Of a stretch of DNA of 64,000 nucleotides, positions 18,140-25,857 are shown piece by piece (the stretch's first letter is position 1; each line of letters opens with the position of its first letter). This stretch comes from Rhodospirillaceae bacterium (GTDB lineage Bacteria; Pseudomonadota; Alphaproteobacteria; CACIAM-22H2). The notes beneath the pieces are model-generated. The model was not told the DNA's origin. It worked only from the letters and a program-made list of their open reading frames with translations, and did not search any database. Location: NCBI GenBank assembly GCA_022843945.1, contig JALHMR010000007.1:1-64000 (forward strand), given 5' to 3'. A program made the translations under genes and the position numbers.

Positions 18140-18871
18140 TCAGCCGATCCGCCCCAGCGCCGGGAACAGGCGCAGCAGCCCGTAGCCGATATCGTCGAAC
18201 GAGCCGGCGATCAGCAGCAGTCCCATGATCACCAGCAGGGCGCCCATCGCCTGTTCGGCCCGGCGCACGGCGCCGCGATGGCGCTGCATCAGCCGCAGGA
18301 AGCTTCCGGCGAACAGGGCCGCCGCCAGGAACGGGAGGCCGATGCCCAGGGAGTAGGCCGCCAGCAGCAGCGCTCCCTGGGCCGCGTCTTCCTGGCCGGC
18401 CGCCAGGGTAAGGATCGAGGCCAGGACGGGGCCGACGCAGGGCGTCCAGCCGAAGGCGAAGGCCAGGCCGATGACATAGGCGCCCAGCGGGCCGGTCGGC
18501 CGCCGCTCGACATGCAGCCGCGCCTCGCGGTCGAGAAAGCGCAGGCGGAAGAGGCCCAGGAAATGTAGCCCGAAGGCCAGGATGACGATCCCGGCAAGGC
18601 GCGACAGCCAGCCGGCATTGGCGATCAGGACCTGGCTCAGTGCCGTGGCCGCCGCGCCCATGGCGATGAACACCGTGCTGAAGCCGAGCACGAAAGCCAC
18701 CGCCGCGCCGAACACCCGGCGGCCCACGGCAGTGCTGCTTTCGGTCAGCTGGTCGAGGGTGACGCCCCCGAGGAAGCAGAGATAGGGCAGCACCAGCGGC
18801 AAGACGCAGGGGCTGGCGAAACTGAGGAGCCCGGCAACAAGAGCTCCGGCGGCGGTGACATCGAAGCCCAT
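18140..18871 (-). CDS. soxV: CcdA/SoxV-type thiol-disulfide membrane transporter
   Basis: Inner-membrane reductant conduit (243 aa, six membrane segments) of the CcdA/DsbD-beta family. It carries electrons from cytoplasmic thioredoxin to periplasmic SoxW. The paired cysteines are visible in FASPCVLPLVLPYLCFL (first helix) and FGWTPCVGPVLASIL (fourth helix). It begins 15 bp after soxB stops, as the last gene of the minus-strand sox operon. By sequence alone it could serve cytochrome c maturation; the soxB linkage and the soxW gene next door favour SoxV. Confidence 0.88.
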   Translation of the reverse strand: MGFDVTAAGALVAGLLSFASPCVLPLVLPYLCFLGGVTLDQLTESSTAVGRRVFGAAVAFVLGFSTVFIAMGAAATALSQVLIANAGWLSRLAGIVILAFGLHFLGLFRLRFLDREARLHVERRPTGPLGAYVIGLAFAFGWTPCVGPVLASILTLAAGQEDAAQGALLLAAYSLGIGLPFLAAALFAGSFLRLMQRHRGAVRRAEQAMGALLVIMGLLLIAGSFDDIGYGLLRLFPALGRIG

Positions 18872-18886
18872 GGGCCGACCGATCCG

Positions 18887-20569
18887 CTAGGCGTTGACGA
18901 CTTTGACCGCGGGATTCTCAGGCAGGCTGACCACGCGCTGGGCCTGGACATGCCGCGACACCAGGTCCCAGACCGGGGGACCTTGAGTGCTTTCATTGAC
19001 GGAGGCCCAGCCGGCAACCGTGTAGTTGCGGTTTGCGTCGATCGCCGCGCCATTGCGCAGCAGGCGCATTTCGGAAATACGCCGGCCCATCGGAGCACGC
19101 ACGTTGAGCGTGAACGAGAGGCCGCCGACCCGCACCATGTCGCCGCCCTGCTGGTAGTAAGGATCGGGATTGAACAGGTTGTCGGCCACGTCTTCGAGGA
19201 CATCCTTGAGAAAGGCACCGGACATCTGGTTCCGGTAGACCGCGGGATAGGTGATGGCCGTCTGATTGTAGACGTCTTCCATGGTGATATTCGCGCCCGG
19301 CAGCAGGCTCGAACCCCAGCGGAAGCCAGGCGACAGGGCGATCTCGGCGTCGCGCTCGACGAGCAAAGCCTGGCAGATCAGATCGTCGAACGTGCCGGCG
19401 AAATTGCCGCGGCGATAAAGCAGCGATTCGGTGCGCCCCAGAACGCGCCCGAGCTCCGCCGCGTAGGGGGCACGAACCTCTTTGATAAGCGCAGCCATCT
19501 CGGGATCCGGCTGGACGACGTCAGCGAAGATCGGGATCAGACGGTAGGTCCAGGAGGCGACGCGTCTGTCCTTCACCTCGATGTCGAGACGCGACAGGAA
19601 CTTGCCGTGGCTGCCCGAGGCGACCAGCAGCGTGCGGCCGACCTGGACAACGTCCGGCAGCGCATCGTGCGTATGGCCGGTCAGAATCACGTCGATGCCC
19701 TCGACCCGCCCCGCCAGCTTGCGGTCGACGTCGAAGCCGTTATGCGACAGCAGCACGACGAGCTCGGCGCCCGCGGCGCGAGCGTCGCCGACCCGCTTGC
19801 GGATACGCTCCTCGTTAATGCCGAACGACCAGTCCGGGATCATCCAGCGCGGATTGGCGATCGGCGTGTAGGGAAAGGCCTGACCGATGACCGCGATCTT
19901 GACGCCGCCGCGCTCGACCGTCATGGCGCCTTCGAAAGCGTCCTCGTCCCAGGTCGTATCGCGGATATTGCCGGCCAGGAAGGGATAGCCGAGCTGGTCC
20001 TTGAGCTGCTTGACCCGGTCCTGGCCGTAGGTGAACTCCCAGTGCCCGGTCATGACCTCGACGCCCAGCGCCTTCATGACGCGGACCATGTCGCCGCCCT
20101 TCGTCTGTAGCGACGTGTAGGAGCCCTGCCAGGTATCGCCGCCGTCTAGCAGCAAGGTGCGGCCGGGACGTTCGGCGCGGATCGCCTTGACCAGCGTCGC
20201 CAGGCGGTCGACCCCGCCCAGCCGTCCGTAGGTACGGGCAAGGGCGGCGAAGTCCTCGGACGTTAGGGCGTGTGCCGTCGAGGATCCGGGCGGGATGCCG
20301 TAGTGGCGCAGAAAGTCGGCGCCCGTCAGGTGCGGCACCAGTCCCCGGGCTGCGCCAACACCGAGGTTCCAGCTCGGCTCGCGGAAATGCACCGGCATGA
20401 GCTGGGCATGGGTGTCGGCAAAATGCAGCAGCGTCACTTGGCCGGTCGCCGGGAAACGCAGCAGCTCGTCCTGGGTCAGCCGCTCCTGGGCCGCAAGACG
20501 CCCCGCGCCCGGGCCGAGCAGGGCCGCCGCCGCGGCGGCGGCCTGGACGAAGTGACGGCGGGTCAGCAT
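18887..20569 (-). CDS. soxB: Thiosulfohydrolase SoxB
   Basis: Di-manganese enzyme (560 aa) that releases sulfate from the SoxY-bound thiosulfonate. A Tat signal (LTRRHFVQAAAAAAALLG) precedes a metallophosphatase-like domain with LLHFADTHAQLMPVHFREPS, LLDGGDTWQGS, MTGHWEFTYG, VVLLSHNGFDVD and ILTGHTHDALP. GHWEFTYG in place of the nucleotidase GNHEFDYG is a SoxB hallmark. A 5'-nucleotidase C-terminal domain (about 365-540) completes it. Standard length. It follows soxA by 34 bp and precedes ccdA by 15 bp. Confidence 0.98.
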   Translation of the reverse strand: MLTRRHFVQAAAAAAALLGPGAGRLAAQERLTQDELLRFPATGQVTLLHFADTHAQLMPVHFREPSWNLGVGAARGLVPHLTGADFLRHYGIPPGSSTAHALTSEDFAALARTYGRLGGVDRLATLVKAIRAERPGRTLLLDGGDTWQGSYTSLQTKGGDMVRVMKALGVEVMTGHWEFTYGQDRVKQLKDQLGYPFLAGNIRDTTWDEDAFEGAMTVERGGVKIAVIGQAFPYTPIANPRWMIPDWSFGINEERIRKRVGDARAAGAELVVLLSHNGFDVDRKLAGRVEGIDVILTGHTHDALPDVVQVGRTLLVASGSHGKFLSRLDIEVKDRRVASWTYRLIPIFADVVQPDPEMAALIKEVRAPYAAELGRVLGRTESLLYRRGNFAGTFDDLICQALLVERDAEIALSPGFRWGSSLLPGANITMEDVYNQTAITYPAVYRNQMSGAFLKDVLEDVADNLFNPDPYYQQGGDMVRVGGLSFTLNVRAPMGRRISEMRLLRNGAAIDANRNYTVAGWASVNESTQGPPVWDLVSRHVQAQRVVSLPENPAVKVVNA

Positions 20570-20603
20570 GGGGAAGGCACCCGTTGCCGGGCGCGAGGGC
20601 GGT

Positions 20604-21461
20604 CTAGCGCCGGACGGCCGGCGTTTCGACCAGGAGCCCGTTGGCGCGCCAGTTGACGTAGAGCTGGAGCTTGGCGAGTTCCTCGGAGCCGTAGGGCTCC
20701 GGCTCGGCGCGGACCTGGCCGTAGCACTCTTCCATGCGCCGGTCGAAGCTGCCCACCCCCGCCCATTTCAGGCGATAGAGCGGGAAGCCGTTGCTGCGGC
20801 CTTCGGATAGCAGGTCGGCGCGGATGTAATTGCCGGAGTTGTTTTCGTGGCAATGGATGCAGGCGACGTTGAGCTGCCCGCGGCGTGTGTTGTAGAGCCG
20901 CTCGCCTTCCTCGAAGAACGGCCTAGCGGCGCCGCTGTTCGAGACCTCGATCGGCAGGCCGCGCGACTGATGCATCACGAGGGTCTCGATCGCGTAGAGG
21001 TTCGCGCTGGTATAGGGGATGGCCGGCGCTTTCATGCGCTCGGTGCGGCAATAGTTGATCTGGTGCTCGAGCGTGAAGAGCTTGCCGGTGTCCTTGCTGA
21101 CTTTCGGATAGGTGTTGCCCACGCCGCGCATGTTGGCGGCGGCGCCATGGCACGAGCCGCAGGACTTGCCCGCCTCGCCCTCGGCCTTGAGCCACATCGC
21201 CTCGCCCTGGTCGACGAGCAGGAAGGCCGGATTCTCGAAATCGTCCTTCTGCATCGTCTGGGTCTCGGGCGTGGCGAACAGGAATCCGGACTTCTTGCCG
21301 GCGCGCTCGAACTGGGTCACCGGCTCGCTCTTGAAGCTGCCCGCCGTGCCGTCGCCCGGGAGAGGAATCATCGGCTTCGGGCCGGTGGTGCAGGCGGCGA
21401 CGATCACCATCAGCGATACGGCCGACGCGGTCGCGATGCCCCAAAAACGTCCGTTCATCAT
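20604..21461 (-). CDS. soxA: Dihaem cytochrome SoxA (sulfur oxidation)
   Basis: Catalytic subunit (285 aa) of the SoxAX cytochrome, which oxidatively couples thiosulfate to the SoxY cysteine. Two haem sites are present, CGSCH at 101-105 and CIHCH at 201-205. Cys246 in RRMEECYGQVR is the expected persulfide-forming haem ligand, and Cys138 is conserved. ATG 21461 is chosen over the longer open frame because AGGGGAG precedes it. The leader reads VSLMVIVAACTTG, a lipobox-like end at Cys24, so SoxA may be membrane-anchored here, unlike the soluble textbook protein. It starts 25 bp after soxZ ends. Confidence 0.96.
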   Translation of the reverse strand: MMNGRFWGIATASAVSLMVIVAACTTGPKPMIPLPGDGTAGSFKSEPVTQFERAGKKSGFLFATPETQTMQKDDFENPAFLLVDQGEAMWLKAEGEAGKSCGSCHGAAANMRGVGNTYPKVSKDTGKLFTLEHQINYCRTERMKAPAIPYTSANLYAIETLVMHQSRGLPIEVSNSGAARPFFEEGERLYNTRRGQLNVACIHCHENNSGNYIRADLLSEGRSNGFPLYRLKWAGVGSFDRRMEECYGQVRAEPEPYGSEELAKLQLYVNWRANGLLVETPAVRR

Positions 21462-21486
21462 CCAGGCTCCCCTGTCGCAGGCGTGT

Positions 21487-21807
21487 TCAGGTGACGGTGA
21501 TCTTGGCCGATTCCTTGATCGTCGACCCGTCGTCGTCGGTCCACACGAAGTCGAGCGTGCCGCTCTCTGTCGCGGTGACGAAGAAGGCCATGTACGGGTT
21601 GGCCGAGATCGCCGGCGCCATCTCGGCGCGGAACACTTCCTTGCCGTTATAGGTGCAGACGAACTTGTTGAGGATCTTGCGCGGAATGACGTTGTTCTGG
21701 GCGTCGCGGCGCTGGCCGGATTCCATGGTGTGGGTGACCAGCGTCTTGATCTCGATGGCCTCGCCTTTCTTGGCGGTGGCCGGCAGGCGGATGCGGGCGG
21801 TCGACAT
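21487..21807 (-). CDS. soxZ: Sulfur carrier complex subunit SoxZ
   Basis: SoxZ (106 aa) is the immunoglobulin-fold partner of SoxY in the periplasmic sulfur-carrier dimer. Family features include RIRLPATAKKGEAIEIKTLV, HTMESGQRRD and FKAEMxPAIxANPY-like FRAEMAPAISANPY. It has no signal peptide of its own and is co-exported with SoxY through Tat. ATG 21807 has GGAGAGATCC upstream. Normal length. Confidence 0.97.
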   Translation of the reverse strand: MSTARIRLPATAKKGEAIEIKTLVTHTMESGQRRDAQNNVIPRKILNKFVCTYNGKEVFRAEMAPAISANPYMAFFVTATESGTLDFVWTDDDGSTIKESAKITVT

Positions 21808-21873
21808 GGATCTCTCCTGAATTCGTTTGGGGCGCGGGTCTGCTCTTGCAGCCGCCGCCGGGGGCTAGGGGGC

Positions 21874-22350
21874 TTAGCCCCCGCATCCTCCAATAGTGAC
21901 CTTGGCTTCGGCGCGGGAGGACCACACGGAGCCGTCGCTCATCTCCGCGTAGGCGATGACGTTCATCGTCTGCGACAGCCGGATGCGCGTCGACACCTCG
22001 GCCTTGCCATTCGCCGGCGTGAAGTAGAAGGAGCCGACTTCGGGGCGCGGGTTGTTGTCGGTGACGACATGGACCGCCTTGACGTGGTCGCTGGCCGTCA
22101 TCGGGCTTTCGACCGAGACGGTCATCGGCACCGTGTTGCCGTTCTCGGCGATCTCCGGCATGCGGATCTTCACCTTGCCGGGCTGGGCCTTCTTGCCGCC
22201 CACGGCCTTGTCCAGCACCTGCTGATGGGCGCCGGGCTGCACCGCCTGGGCCGACGCATCGCGAACGACGATCAGGCCACCTGCGAGGCCCGCGGCGCCC
22301 GCCAGCAGGCGGCGGCGCGACAGCGCGGCCATTTCAGAAACGAGACTCAT
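21874..22350 (-). CDS. soxY: Sulfur carrier protein SoxY
   Basis: SoxY (158 aa) covalently carries the sulfur substrate on the Cys of its flexible C-terminus, here VTIGGCGG at the very end. A Tat signal (LSRRRLLAGAAGLAGG) is at the N-terminus. ATG 22350 is preferred because AAGGAGAT lies 8 nt upstream; an in-frame GTG at 22356 overlaps that site. It starts 31 bp after soxX ends, with 66 bp to soxZ. Cycling through SoxAX and SoxB is the core of the pathway; without soxCD the last sulfane sulfur must leave by another route. Confidence 0.97.
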   Translation of the reverse strand: MSLVSEMAALSRRRLLAGAAGLAGGLIVVRDASAQAVQPGAHQQVLDKAVGGKKAQPGKVKIRMPEIAENGNTVPMTVSVESPMTASDHVKAVHVVTDNNPRPEVGSFYFTPANGKAEVSTRIRLSQTMNVIAYAEMSDGSVWSSRAEAKVTIGGCGG

Positions 22351-22381
22351 TGCCACATCTCCTTGGGTATCGAGGCGGCCC

Positions 22382-22846
22382 TCACTTCAGGGTCATCAGA
22401 TAGGCGACGACGTCCTCGACCTGCTGGTCCGAGAGGATGGTCGTGCCCTGGAAGCGGCGCGTCACCTTGTTGAGGCCATCGACGCGGTAGAACGGCGGCA
22501 TCATCGTATCCGGGTTGACCTTGGTGCCGTCCACGATGCGCAGTCGGATCTCGCCTTCGCTCATGCGTGAGGCCACGCCATCGAGGCTCGGTGCGACGTT
22601 GCCGTGATACGGCTCGCTCTTGAGGTTGGTGATCTCGTGGCAGGCGAGGCAGTTGCCAAGGGTGCGGCTGACAATGACCTGACGGCCCTTCTGGACGTCA
22701 CCGGTCGTGCCGGTGAGATGGGTATCTATCTTGCCGTCCTTGATTGTGAACTTGGCGAATGGCGCGTTCGCCGCGCCCTGCGACCAGGCAGAGGTCGGGC
22801 CGGCCAAAAGACCGATCATGGTCAGGGCTGACAAGAAAAACCGCAT
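22382..22846 (-). CDS. soxX: Cytochrome c SoxX
   Basis: Monohaem subunit (154 aa) of SoxAX. It has a Sec signal (MRFFLSALTMIGLLAGPTSAWS), haem site CLACH at 66-70, and axial Met in NPDTMMPPFYR (Met115 or Met116). It is the first gene of the soxX-Y-Z-A-B-ccdA operon. Upstream lies a 233-bp divergent promoter region shared with the Bug-protein operon, containing a long AT-rich dyad at 22945-22980. Confidence 0.97.
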   Translation of the reverse strand: MRFFLSALTMIGLLAGPTSAWSQGAANAPFAKFTIKDGKIDTHLTGTTGDVQKGRQVIVSRTLGNCLACHEITNLKSEPYHGNVAPSLDGVASRMSEGEIRLRIVDGTKVNPDTMMPPFYRVDGLNKVTRRFQGTTILSDQQVEDVVAYLMTLK

Positions 22847-22944
22847 GGGTCCAGCTCTCTCCCGCTAGCGAACGGAAACTCTGCCAATTTTCTGGCCGAG
22901 ACCGGCGAAATTAGCAAAGTAAAAGCGCTCAACCGTACTATTCT

Positions 22945-22980
22945 GAGCATGCATATTTGAAGTCTCTAATATAGGCGCTC
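22945..22980. promoter_or_regulatory. Putative sulfur-responsive operator in the sox divergent promoter
   Basis: A symmetric dyad: GAGC-N4-ATATT-N10-AATAT-N4-GCTC. The core 22953-22972 is ATATTTGAAGTCTCTAATAT. ArsR-family sulfur sensors (SqrR, BigR, SoxR) bind AT-rich dyads of this general kind in sox promoters. A nearly identical core lies at 28082-28101 before the YeeE/tusA pair. It is about 100 bp from each start codon. No ArsR gene is in the window, so the regulator is inferred. Confidence 0.6.
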
Positions 22981-23079
22981 CTGCCTTTCGAACCAACTCC
23001 TTGTCCGCCGGTTGCCTGGCTGCCTGCCGGGAGGCAAGGTGACCCTCATACCGTGGGTTGAGCGAACTGGGAGGCAACC

Positions 23080-24072
23080 ATGCGTCCAGGATTTCGGGCG
23101 ATCTTCGTTGGAATTGCGGCCTTGCTGCTGACTGCCGACCCGGCAGCGGCACAGTACCCCAGCCGACCCATCCGGATCATCGTCCCGGCGGCTCCCGGTG
23201 GGGGCGCCGATATACTGGCGCGCATCATCGGGCAGAAGCTCACCGAAAGCTGGAGTCAGCCAGTGGTGGTGGAGAACCGGCCCGGCGCCTCCGGCCAGCT
23301 GGGCGCCGCGCTGGCGGCCCGGGCGACGCCGGATGGCTACACGCTCCTCCTGGCGACCACCGGGACGCTGATGGCCGTGGCAACGGCCGGGCCCTCGGGT
23401 CCCGTGGTGCCCAGCGAGCCGTTCGATGTGACCCGCGAACTGTCGCCGGTGACACTCGTCGCGGCTCCGCCGTACCTGCTTGTCGTGCATCCCGGAGTCC
23501 AGGCGCAATCGGTGGCCGAGCTCATCGCCCTGGCCAAAAGCCGGCCCGGTGCTCTCAACTTCGGCTCGTCCGGAAGCGGCGCGGCCTCCCATCTCGCGGC
23601 GGAGCTGTTCAATGCCACGGCCAGGATCTCCATGGTTCACGTCCCCTACAAGGGCCAGGGGCAGGCCGTCGCCGACCTGCTCGCCGGGCAGGTCCAACTG
23701 ATGTTCTCGCCGGCGCCGCCGGTCACCACCCATGTCCGCGCCGGGACATTGCGGGCCCTCGCCGTCACCGGGGCCGTGCGGTCGGCTTTCGAAGCCGACC
23801 TGCCGACGATTGCCGAAGCGGGGCTGCATGGCTACGAGGCCACGGGCTGGTTCGGGTTGTTGGCCCCGGCGCGCACGCCCGTGGAGATCGTTGATCGCCT
23901 GAGCGCAGAGGTCGGGCGCCTCCTGCGGCTGGAGGATGTGCGCGTCCGGCTGAGCCAGCTCGGTGCGGAACCGGCGCCATCGACGCCGGCAGCCTTTACG
24001 CTGTACATCAACGACGACATCGCGAAGTGGCTGAAGCTGATCCGCCACCTCAACATCAAGATGGAGAATTGA
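23080..24072 (+). CDS. Tripartite tricarboxylate transporter (Bug/TctC) substrate-binding protein
   Basis: Periplasmic binding protein (330 aa). The Sec signal ends ADPAAAQ, followed by the family opening YPSRPIRIIVPAAPGGGADILAR, then VVVENRPGASGQLGA and PYKGQGQAVADLLAGQVQLMF. ATG 23080 has GGGAGG upstream. No TctA or TctB permease is encoded nearby, which is common for Bug proteins. It opens a tight plus-strand operon (5-bp gap to the next gene) divergent from soxX across the putative sulfur operator, so a link to sulfur substrates is possible but unproven. Confidence 0.92.
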   Translation: MRPGFRAIFVGIAALLLTADPAAAQYPSRPIRIIVPAAPGGGADILARIIGQKLTESWSQPVVVENRPGASGQLGAALAARATPDGYTLLLATTGTLMAVATAGPSGPVVPSEPFDVTRELSPVTLVAAPPYLLVVHPGVQAQSVAELIALAKSRPGALNFGSSGSGAASHLAAELFNATARISMVHVPYKGQGQAVADLLAGQVQLMFSPAPPVTTHVRAGTLRALAVTGAVRSAFEADLPTIAEAGLHGYEATGWFGLLAPARTPVEIVDRLSAEVGRLLRLEDVRVRLSQLGAEPAPSTPAAFTLYINDDIAKWLKLIRHLNIKMEN

Positions 24073-24077
24073 GAGCG

Positions 24078-24497
24078 ATGGCGGAATCGCCCGCGACCCA
24101 GGCCCAGATCGTTCGCCAGGCGGAGCGGCTGGCGCCGCGGCGCAACGAAACCGTGCCTCCCGAACGCGCCGCCGAGGCGATGTTCCATCGCATCGTCGCC
24201 TATATTCGTGAGTTCGAAGCCAATCTCGACAGCGAGCACGAGGTCGGGGCGCGCATGGTCTCGTTCGGCGATACGGTGCAGTTCCACATCGTCGATATGG
24301 GCTACTGGAATCCCGATATCGTCACCTTCGACGGCGTCGACGAAGGCGGACGTCGCATGAAGCTCATCCAGAATCTCTCGCAGCTCAATGTCCTGCTCAT
24401 CGCCATGCCCAAGCGTATCGGGCACGAAGAGCCGCGCCGCATCGGCTTCGTGCTGGAGAACAAGACGAACGGCGATAGCGCCGCACCGGCGACCTGA
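24078..24497 (+). CDS. Small conserved hypothetical protein (possibly DUF6173)
   Basis: A 139-aa soluble protein with no signal peptide or membrane segment. A hydrophilic N-terminal helix (ATQAQIVRQAERLAPRRNE) leads into an alpha/beta segment: REFEANLDSEHEVGARMVSF, QFHIVDMGYWNPDIVTFDG, LSQLNVLLIAMPKR. The pattern reminds me of the DUF6173 family of alphaproteobacteria, recalled and not checked. ATG 24078 lies 5 bp after the Bug gene. Function unknown; its position suggests a cytoplasmic role linked to the sox-divergent operon. Confidence 0.75.
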   Translation: MAESPATQAQIVRQAERLAPRRNETVPPERAAEAMFHRIVAYIREFEANLDSEHEVGARMVSFGDTVQFHIVDMGYWNPDIVTFDGVDEGGRRMKLIQNLSQLNVLLIAMPKRIGHEEPRRIGFVLENKTNGDSAAPAT

Positions 24498-24507
24498 CGG
24501 CCGTACG

Positions 24508-24915
24508 ATGCCGCAACCGCTTGCCGAGATTGGTGACCGTATCGATCTGCTGAAGATGACGCTTGGCATGTTCGCGCCGAGCGAGCCGGTACCGATCGCC
24601 AGCGAACTGGTGGGATTGAGCGAGGAGATCTTCGAGCACTGGCTGATCGCCAGAGGCGAGGCCGCCGCTGCCGATACGCCGCAGGAGGCACGATTGATGG
24701 CGCTCCACGCGGCAGCTGTGCTGGGGGAGCCGGGTTTCGGCAGACTGGCCGCGGCCTGTCGCGACGCCGTCCATCTGCGCGATCTCGTGGCCGCCGAGCC
24801 GGACCACCCGGAAACGGGCGAGCGTCTGATTCTGGCGGCGGAGCTGGCTGGCGACATATATTCAGCGGTCACCCGCCGCATGATGGGACTGGGCGAGCCG
24901 GATAAGAAGCTATGA
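24508..24915 (+). CDS. Hypothetical helical protein
   Basis: A 135-aa protein I do not recognise. It reads as almost entirely helical (IGDRIDLLKMTLGM, EEIFEHWLIARGEAAAAD, RLILAAELAGDIYSAVTRRM) with no cysteines likely to bind metal and no export signal. Start at ATG 24508; the open frame further upstream is an overlap with the preceding gene. Its stop overlaps the next start by 4 bp (ATGA), so it is coupled to the alpha/beta hydrolase. Confidence 0.7.
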   Translation: MPQPLAEIGDRIDLLKMTLGMFAPSEPVPIASELVGLSEEIFEHWLIARGEAAAADTPQEARLMALHAAAVLGEPGFGRLAAACRDAVHLRDLVAAEPDHPETGERLILAAELAGDIYSAVTRRMMGLGEPDKKL

Positions 24916-25841
24916 GCCGGAGTATGAAACGGTCTCTGCGGGTGAGGGTCGGCGCCGTCCTGCTTCTCTGTCTGACCGTCATCACGGCGCGTGCGGAGGA
25001 GGTGAGTACGCGCTTTCGCGGGCTGACCCTGCTGGGCAATCTGGAACTGGCCGAAGGCAAGGGCCTGGAGAGCGGCGTGGCGGTCGTCGTCCATGGCCTG
25101 CTGGCGCATAGCGGCATGGAGATGATCGCCGCGCTGCAGAAGAACCTGAAGTCGCGGGGCATCTCGACACTGGCGATCACTCTCAGTCTCGGTGTGGACG
25201 GTCGCACCGGCTTCTTCGATTGCGGCCGGCTGCATGCCTACCGGCCGATGGATGCGCTGGACGAGATAGACGCCTGGATCGGCTGGCTGAAGAACAACGG
25301 CGCCGCCGAGATCGCCTTGATCGGCCACAGCCAGGGCGGCAATCACGTCGCGGTCTATGCCGCGGAACGCAACGATCCCTCGGTCAGCGCGGTCGTGCTG
25401 ATGGCGCCGGGCACTTTCGATCCGGCGCGGGCCGCCGAACGCTACAAGGCCCGCTACGGCGCCGATATAGAGCCGGTACTTGCCGACGCGCAGGCGCGCG
25501 TCCGAGCGGGACAGGCGGTCGAGCGCTTTCCCGGGATCGCCTTTCTCAGCTGCGAGAACGCCACGGTCACCGCCGGCAGCCTGGTCGGCTGGTACGGGCC
25601 GGAGCCGCGGCGGCACACCCCGTCGATTCTGCCGCGAATCAGCGCGCGCACACTGGTGGTGGTTGCCGGTGCCGACGAGGTCGTGCCGGACTTGCGCGAG
25701 GCTGTCGAGCCGCTGGCGCGCGATGCCGGCCGCCGCCAGGGCGAGATCCGCGTCCATACCGTCGATGGTGCGGACCATTTCTTCCGCGATCTCTTCGTCG
25801 AGGACGCGGCCGACGTTATCGCCGACTGGCTGAAGGGTTGA
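24912..25841 (+). CDS. Alpha/beta hydrolase with signal peptide
   Basis: Predicted periplasmic alpha/beta hydrolase, 309 aa. A signal peptide (MSRSMKRSLRVRVGAVLLLC to ITARAEE) precedes a fold with oxyanion-region VVVHGLLAHSG and nucleophile elbow ALIGHSQGGNH (Ser140). The acid lies near GADEVVPD and the base is His284 in DGADHFF. An FFDCGRLHAY loop and Cys in FLSCENAT are unusual. Fourth gene of the operon that diverges from soxX. Natural substrate unknown; a thioester or ester is possible. Confidence 0.85.
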   Translation: MSRSMKRSLRVRVGAVLLLCLTVITARAEEVSTRFRGLTLLGNLELAEGKGLESGVAVVVHGLLAHSGMEMIAALQKNLKSRGISTLAITLSLGVDGRTGFFDCGRLHAYRPMDALDEIDAWIGWLKNNGAAEIALIGHSQGGNHVAVYAAERNDPSVSAVVLMAPGTFDPARAAERYKARYGADIEPVLADAQARVRAGQAVERFPGIAFLSCENATVTAGSLVGWYGPEPRRHTPSILPRISARTLVVVAGADEVVPDLREAVEPLARDAGRRQGEIRVHTVDGADHFFRDLFVEDAADVIADWLKG

Positions 25842-25857
25842 GCGCCCAGGGGCCGGC

